A stretch of DNA of 64,000 bases from JBFFZF01 sp050732695 (GTDB lineage Bacteria > Gemmatimonadota > Gemmatimonadetes > Longimicrobiales > RSA9), in contig JBOHRL010000001.1 in the NCBI GenBank assembly GCA_050732695.1, positions 1-64,000 of the forward strand. Reading direction: 5' to 3'. The translations under genes and the position numbers were made by a program. Positions 60,124 to 64,000 of this stretch are shown here, one piece after another (positions within the stretch are counted from its first letter, which is position 1; each line of letters opens with the position of its first letter). The notes beneath the pieces are model-generated. The model had not been told where the DNA came from and made no database searches. It saw only the letters and a program-made list of their open reading frames with translations.

Positions 60124-60944
60124 GTGATCCTCGCCCGAGCCAGCCAGCGAAGTCCGCCGCCTGCGCGCTCGAGGCCGCTGCCCAGCCGGAACTGCGATTC
60201 GCCAACCGCCGACCCGAGCCTTGCGGCGACCAGCGCGTCGATCGCGCTCACGATGTGGTTGGCGACGATTGCGCCGAGCACGAGCGTCGCACCGCGGTAC
60301 CCATCATCGCTTTCGCGGATCAGTTCCGCGTAAACCTCCTGTTCCAGTTGGCTGCCACCCCAGGCCCACGCGTATGCCGGTGGGATCGCGTTGCGTTCGT
60401 AATACGCGAGTGCCTGCTGGTATTCGACCGTACCCGGAGGCAGGTTACCGCCACTGGGAATGAAGATCGAGCGGGCGAGGTGCCAGATACTGCCGTTGTA
60501 CGTCGTGCCATCAACTTCGGGCTGGACGCCGTCCGATTGCGGATCCGAATCGAAGTCCCCGCTCGTCTCGTACTTCGCCATCGACTCGTAGTAGTTGAAC
60601 GCCGTATCACGCCGTTCGCCAACACTGATCCGGCGCGCGACCGACCACGCCAGATCCTTGTACCGCTGTTCTGCTCCGCGCCCATCGCCTCGCCGGTCCA
60701 GATACGTCAGCCAGCCCCAGAGTTCGACTACGAGATAGGGCACCCAGCGTTCCCGGTCCATGAGGTATTGGCCCGCCCCCGGAACGGCCGCGGAGGCCAC
60801 CAGCATCAGAGCTGGATCGAACCGCCCGGGCGCGACCTGTAGCGCCGGCGGCGACCATGCAAACCGGGTTTGTGCAGCCGCAGAACCCGCGGGAATCATG
60901 CATGCCGCGAGGATCGCCGAGTAACGGGCCCACCGCCGGCGCAT
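60117..60944 (-). CDS. Exported protein of unknown function
   Basis: A 275-residue protein with a signal peptide (cleavage near GSAAAQ). A short SAAVPGAGQYLMDRERWVPY motif, in which PGAGQ comes before a hydrophobic stretch, resembles small-membrane-protein families (DUF5683-like) in FCB bacteria. A second hydrophobic stretch (TLVLGAIVANHIVSAIDAL) is near the C-terminus. Between them is an aromatic-rich region (YNGSIWHLARSIFIPSGG). No enzyme motif is seen. It is seven bases from the PorV-like gene and overlaps rnr, so the three are probably co-transcribed. Confidence 0.7.
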   Translation of the reverse strand: MRRRWARYSAILAACMIPAGSAAAQTRFAWSPPALQVAPGRFDPALMLVASAAVPGAGQYLMDRERWVPYLVVELWGWLTYLDRRGDGRGAEQRYKDLAWSVARRISVGERRDTAFNYYESMAKYETSGDFDSDPQSDGVQPEVDGTTYNGSIWHLARSIFIPSGGNLPPGTVEYQQALAYYERNAIPPAYAWAWGGSQLEQEVYAELIRESDDGYRGATLVLGAIVANHIVSAIDALVAARLGSAVGESQFRLGSGLERAGGGLRWLARARITW

Positions 60945-60950
60945 GCCGCC

Positions 60951-62006
60951 TCAGAACCGGACGCCGAAGGTGATCTGAAGCGGTTCGCTGTCCTCGAGCG
61001 GGGTCGTCACGAACGACTTCGCGATCCCGACATCGAATCGATCATACGTCAATCCGACACCGATCGCGGCGCCGCCGGTGAGACCCGATCCGCCGGCCCA
61101 ACCCGCCCACAGGAAGATCGTTTCGTCCAGCGAAAGCTCAGCACCCACGTTGATCAGGCTTCCCCCGAGGTTCCGCGGACTGGCGACGAAATCCGCAGTC
61201 AACCATAACTGCGCCGTGCTGTCCGGTTGGAAATGGTGGGCGACTTCGTATGCCGCACCGCCGCGCACGCGCACCGGCATCGGTGATGCCTGGCCCGCGT
61301 TCACGACCTGGAGCGGAAACCCGAGATGAACGACCGATGCACCCAGTTCCAGTGACCGCAGCCGAGCGGGCCGGTACTGCACGCCCACATCGATCCCGTG
61401 CGTCGTTGCCGAGAACCCCTGCGTCGTGCAGTCGATCCCCGAGCCCGCGCAACTCTGCTTGAACTGGTACAGCTTGTAGTTGATGCCTGCGTTGAGTCCG
61501 GCAGCCACACGCGTCGCATACGTCGCGGTCAGCACCTGCTCGAACGTGCCGATCGTGCCGATCGTGTTGCCATTCCCATCTTTGGCTGTCTGCTCACCGT
61601 GGTCGATCAGACGGTAGCTCAGCGCGAGCGTGCCAACCACCTCCGACCGGATCAACAACGTGAACGTGTTCGCCTTTTCCAGCGATGTGTTCGCGTTGTG
61701 TACGAGAAACTCGTCCTCGGCAACATCGGCGACCGTTGCCGGGTTCGCAAAAATCGACCCGGGCGATGTCCGGGCCGTGACCGCATCGCCCAGCGAGAGT
61801 GCGCGCGCACCAATCGCAAACAGTAGACGCAGGCAACATTCCGTCGCCGGTACCGGATCCCCGTTACTTTGCGCAGCCGCACCCGGCGTGGCGAGCTGAA
61901 TGCTGCTTGCGAACACGGCGATGGAGAGAATGCATCGCCACGAAGGCCAGCGCGCCCGGACGCGCGTCGGCGCTCCCGCGCCAGCTCTCCGCGTTGCTGC
62001 CTGCAT
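60951..62006 (-). CDS. PorV/PorQ-like outer-membrane beta-barrel protein
   Basis: A 351-residue outer-membrane protein. After a signal peptide (cleavage after PGAAAQ) comes the typical start of PorV/PorQ-UPF0164-like barrels: LLFAIGARALSLGDAVTA, then SPGSIFANPATVADV and a HNANTSLEKAN segment. The rest alternates beta-strands (ATYATRVAAGLNAGINYKLY, ELGASVVHLGFPLQV) and ends in LQITFGVRF with a terminal Phe. In Bacteroidetes such proteins serve type IX secretion; that link is not shown here, since no other T9SS gene is present. Confidence 0.8.
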   Translation of the reverse strand: MQAATRRAGAGAPTRVRARWPSWRCILSIAVFASSIQLATPGAAAQSNGDPVPATECCLRLLFAIGARALSLGDAVTARTSPGSIFANPATVADVAEDEFLVHNANTSLEKANTFTLLIRSEVVGTLALSYRLIDHGEQTAKDGNGNTIGTIGTFEQVLTATYATRVAAGLNAGINYKLYQFKQSCAGSGIDCTTQGFSATTHGIDVGVQYRPARLRSLELGASVVHLGFPLQVVNAGQASPMPVRVRGGAAYEVAHHFQPDSTAQLWLTADFVASPRNLGGSLINVGAELSLDETIFLWAGWAGGSGLTGGAAIGVGLTYDRFDVGIAKSFVTTPLEDSEPLQITFGVRF

Positions 62007-62157
62007 CGAGAGCGCTGCACCGACTCAGGCGACAAACCGCGGCCGACACCAGCGCGCGGACCGCCCGGCTCGTGCATCACTCGCGATCGACGTGGCATGA
62101 CCGCGCGCTCCGCCCACGTGCGCCGAAGCGCGCGTGAACACTCTCGCATGCGTTTTG

Positions 62158-62322
62158 CTAGAGCGGCTTCGCTTCATCCACCAGCATGATCGGAATGTCC
62201 TCGCGGACTTCGTAGCGTAACCGACACGCGTGGCAGACCAGTTCGCTCTCCTTCTCCCGGTACTCCAGTTCGCCCTTGCACTTCGGGCAGACCAGAATCT
62301 CAAGCAGTTGTTTGTCCAGCAT
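62158..62322 (-). CDS. Trm112-family zinc protein
   Basis: A 54-residue protein too short for many gene finders. It begins MLDKQLLEILVCPKCKGELE, then LVCHACRLRYEVREDIPIML, the Trm112/YcaR plan with two CxxC pairs (C12, C15, C30, C33) for zinc. Bacterial members are small partners of methyltransferases or of unknown role. GAGGGGAG precedes the ATG, nine bases after the era stop, so it is the second gene of the era unit. The 151 bases between it and the PorV-like gene hold no clear feature. Confidence 0.92.
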   Translation of the reverse strand: MLDKQLLEILVCPKCKGELEYREKESELVCHACRLRYEVREDIPIMLVDEAKPL

Positions 62323-62331
62323 CCGCTCCCC

Positions 62332-63264
62332 TCAGCCGTTCGTGTCCACGCCGGGCGGCACCGGATAGCCCAGATACTTCAACGCGCCAGGTTTCTTGCG
62401 CCATCCGGGCAACACCTTCACCCACAGGTCGAGGAAGACTCGCGCCCCGATGAACGCTTCGACTTTCTCGCGTGCGCGCGTCCCGAGTTCCTTCAACGCT
62501 GAGCCGCCTGATCCGATCAGGATTCCCTTCTGGCTGCTGCGCTCGACATAGATCACCGCCCGAACGTAGGTCGGGTCGCTGCCCTCCCGGTAGTCCTCGA
62601 TCCGGACGGTCGTCGAGTACGGGACCTCCTGCTCGAAGAGCTCGAAGATCGTCTCCCGGACCAGTTCGGCCACGAAAAAGCGTACCGGCTGCACCGCCAG
62701 ATCGTTCTCCGGGTAGAGAAACGGACCCGCCGGCATCCGCTCGACCAGCCGCTCCAGGAGAACATCCAACCCCAGGCTCGCCGTCGCAGACACGTACAGC
62801 GGCTCGGTCCCCAGTTCCCGCATCGACCACGCCGTGTGCACGCGCAGACCGTCCGACCGCCCTGCGTCGATCTTGCTCACCGCTACATCGAGCCGGTCTC
62901 GGCGAGCCAGCAGGTTCGCCATCACCTCAGCCGGCGGTGACTCAGCCGGCCGCGTCGCGTCCAGCAGCAGAAGAATCGCGTCCGCGTCCTCGAGCGCGGC
63001 TTCCACTGCCAGCAGCATCGAGCGATGCAGCAGGTACTGCGGCTCCATCAGACCCGGAGTATCGACAATCAGGATCTGCGCATCCGGTCTGGTCAGGAGC
63101 CCGCGCACCGGCTCGCGCGTGGTCTGCGGGCGGGGCGTCACGATCGCCAGTTTTTCGCCGATCAATGCATTCAGCAACGTCGACTTGCCCACATTGGGCC
63201 GTCCAACCAGGGCGACCATGCCCGCCCGCGTTCCACCTCGATCGCTTCCTGCGTGCCCGTCCAT
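62332..63264 (-). CDS. era: Ribosome-assembly GTPase Era
   Basis: GTPase that binds the 3' end of 16S rRNA during 30S maturation. The 310 residues have G1 GRPNVGKST, the switch PRPQTTREPV, G3 DTPG and a G4 that reads SKID where NKxD is usual. The C-terminal KH domain contains EDYREGSDPTYVRAVIYVER and LIGSGGSALKELGTRAREKV. The ATG at 63264 was chosen by homology; the open frame upstream runs into the inverted-repeat element and is not coding. Confidence 0.94.
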   Translation of the reverse strand: MDGHAGSDRGGTRAGMVALVGRPNVGKSTLLNALIGEKLAIVTPRPQTTREPVRGLLTRPDAQILIVDTPGLMEPQYLLHRSMLLAVEAALEDADAILLLLDATRPAESPPAEVMANLLARRDRLDVAVSKIDAGRSDGLRVHTAWSMRELGTEPLYVSATASLGLDVLLERLVERMPAGPFLYPENDLAVQPVRFFVAELVRETIFELFEQEVPYSTTVRIEDYREGSDPTYVRAVIYVERSSQKGILIGSGGSALKELGTRAREKVEAFIGARVFLDLWVKVLPGWRKKPGALKYLGYPVPPGVDTNG

Positions 63265-63378
63265 CGACGGCGCAATGTAGAGGCTTCCTCTGGAAGCGCG
63301 CAATCGACCACGACTACGAGAGTTGCGAGGAACAAGCCCGATCCCGACCGGAACGTGAGTCCGGGCCTGCATTCTAAT

Positions 63379-63709
63379 ACGGCGAACGGCGGGTGTGGGT
63401 GAGGGTGATGAATGGTGTCGGGTGGGGAAACGGCGGGTTGAAAGCGGGTGTGGGACGGCGGTGTAAGGCGGGTGGGGTGCGGCGGGGGTACCGATGCTCG
63501 ACGAGGTTGGCACTGACGGTTGGGTCACTCGTTTGAGCTGCCCGCCCACGAAACCCGCGCCACGTTCCCATTTGGCGCCGCTCCGCGACACCGGTGCGCG
63601 CTGTCGATGCCCCAACAGAATGGTACCGCCGCGCCCCCACCCGCCTTACGCCCGACGTTTCCCCACCCGTCACCTTTCATCACCCTCACCCACACCCGCC
63701 GTTCGCCGT
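63379..63709. repeat. Long imperfect inverted repeat between era and the rRNA terminator
   Basis: Left arm 63379-63492 (114 bases), right arm 63622-63709 (88 bases). Their outer ~50 bases, starting ACGGCGAACGGCGGGTGTGG on the left, pair with three mismatches. The left arm then has an insertion of about 23 bases before the inner parts pair again down to the palindrome GGTACC at both inner ends. The spacer is 129 bases. The right arm ends exactly where the T-run of the rRNA terminator begins. The ~490 bases from era to 5S hold no gene. Confidence 0.8.
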
Positions 63710-63745
63710 AAAGAAAACGGCCCGCCGCGTACCGTGGCGAGCCGT
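63710..63745 (-). terminator. Rho-independent terminator of the rRNA operon
   Basis: On the minus strand, ten bases after 5S: ACGGCTCGCC, a nine-base loop, GGCGGGCCGT (ten pairs, one of them T-G), then TTTTCTTT. It is placed as expected for the end of a 16S-23S-5S unit. Confidence 0.88.
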
Positions 63746-63754
63746 CTCAGGAAA

Positions 63755-63872
<118 letters not shown>

Positions 63873-63956
63873 AGATATCTGGCCGACAACATGGTGTGTC
63901 AGAGAGTTGCATTCGCATCAGGAATTCGCGTGGCCGGCCTTGCAAGCCGAAGTCGG

Positions 63957-64000
63957 ACTGACCAAGCCGCTCGGGCGATTAGTACGGCTCGGCTGAGACG
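63957..64000 (-). rRNA. rrl: 23S ribosomal RNA, 3' end only
   Basis: The last ~44 bases of 23S: read on the minus strand they contain CCGTACTAATCGCCCGAGCGG and a GGCTTGGTC end, matching the conserved 3' tip (GTACTAAT ... GGCTTAACC type). The gene continues beyond the window. The 84-base spacer to 5S holds no tRNA. Confidence 0.9.

Noticed and set aside
58267..60333. A 688-codon open frame on the plus strand
   Set aside because: Antisense to RNase R; arginine- and histidine-rich translation without motifs.
60951..62006. Type IX secretion system
   Set aside because: Only a PorV/PorQ-like barrel is present. No PorK, L, M, N, SprA or CTD-bearing proteins are visible in the window.
63265..63615. 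N-terminal extension of Era into the inverted repeat
   Set aside because: The added ~117 residues are Pro/His/Thr-rich repeat translation, and Era homology starts at 63,264.

Overview
The window looks like chromosomal DNA of a high-GC, LPS-bearing diderm of the FCB group, most likely a Gemmatimonadota. This placement is an inference. It rests on high GC throughout, an LpxC-FabZ fusion, a lipid A gene cluster with an Lgt/Lol/BamA/Skp envelope set, an outer-membrane PorV/PorQ-like protein, bacillithiol synthesis (BshC), and an McsA-McsB-ClpC arginine-phosphorylation protease module in a Gram-negative background. No phage, insertion sequence, integron or CRISPR array was found. One gene remnant and two long inverted-repeat elements are the only clear signs of genome remodelling.

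Layout. Positions 1-14,200 are a patchwork of small units on both strands: lgt facing nadE; a four-base-overlapping TPM-domain / nucleotidyltransferase / LemA operon; an ABC permease remnant; CsbD and a Cys-rich mini-protein; a two-component system; a lipoprotein made of two copies of one domain; a CBS-domain protein; a NagB-LmbE fusion overlapping a sulfotransferase-like gene; a Bor-like lipoprotein; and tRNA-Arg(CCU). From about 55.8 kb down to 14.4 kb nearly every gene is on the minus strand, with gaps of 0-120 bases and many ATGA-type overlaps. In order of transcription the run is: prfB (with its programmed frameshift), lysS, lolC/E-like, lolD, mcsA, mcsB, clpC, bamA, ompH/skp, lpxD, lpxC-fabZ, lpxA, a GnnA-like Gfo/Idh oxidoreductase, a 44-residue membrane peptide, lpxB, a DUF374 acyltransferase, lpxK, nadB, glutamate dehydrogenase, rlmH, bshC, a small coiled-coil membrane protein, murJ, uvrC, gltX, larC, a DUF512 radical-SAM protein, der, plsY, gpsA, a MerR-type regulator, surE, pcm, dedA, a TonB-dependent receptor, an acidic unknown and apt. 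From 56 to 63 kb, still on the minus strand, lie era, a 54-residue Trm112-type zinc protein, two secreted or outer-membrane proteins, rnr with a terminator, a GGDEF-like protein and a zinc-ribbon protein. The right edge holds the end of an rRNA operon on the minus strand (3' tip of 23S, 5S, rho-independent terminator).

How the genes work together. The central block joins translation factors to outer-membrane construction: lipoprotein release (Lol), beta-barrel insertion (BamA, Skp), most of the Raetz lipid A pathway (LpxA, C, D, B, K; LpxH/I and WaaA are not here), peptidoglycan precursor flipping (MurJ), phospholipid synthesis (GpsA, PlsY) and envelope quality control (ClpC with McsA/B).

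Most worth a second look: the TPM-nucleotidyltransferase-LemA operon; the membrane peptide and GnnA-like gene inside the lipid A cluster; and the two long palindromic elements (55,866-56,182 and 63,379-63,709), each starting directly after the end of a transcription unit. I did not find a large, clearly undescribed system.
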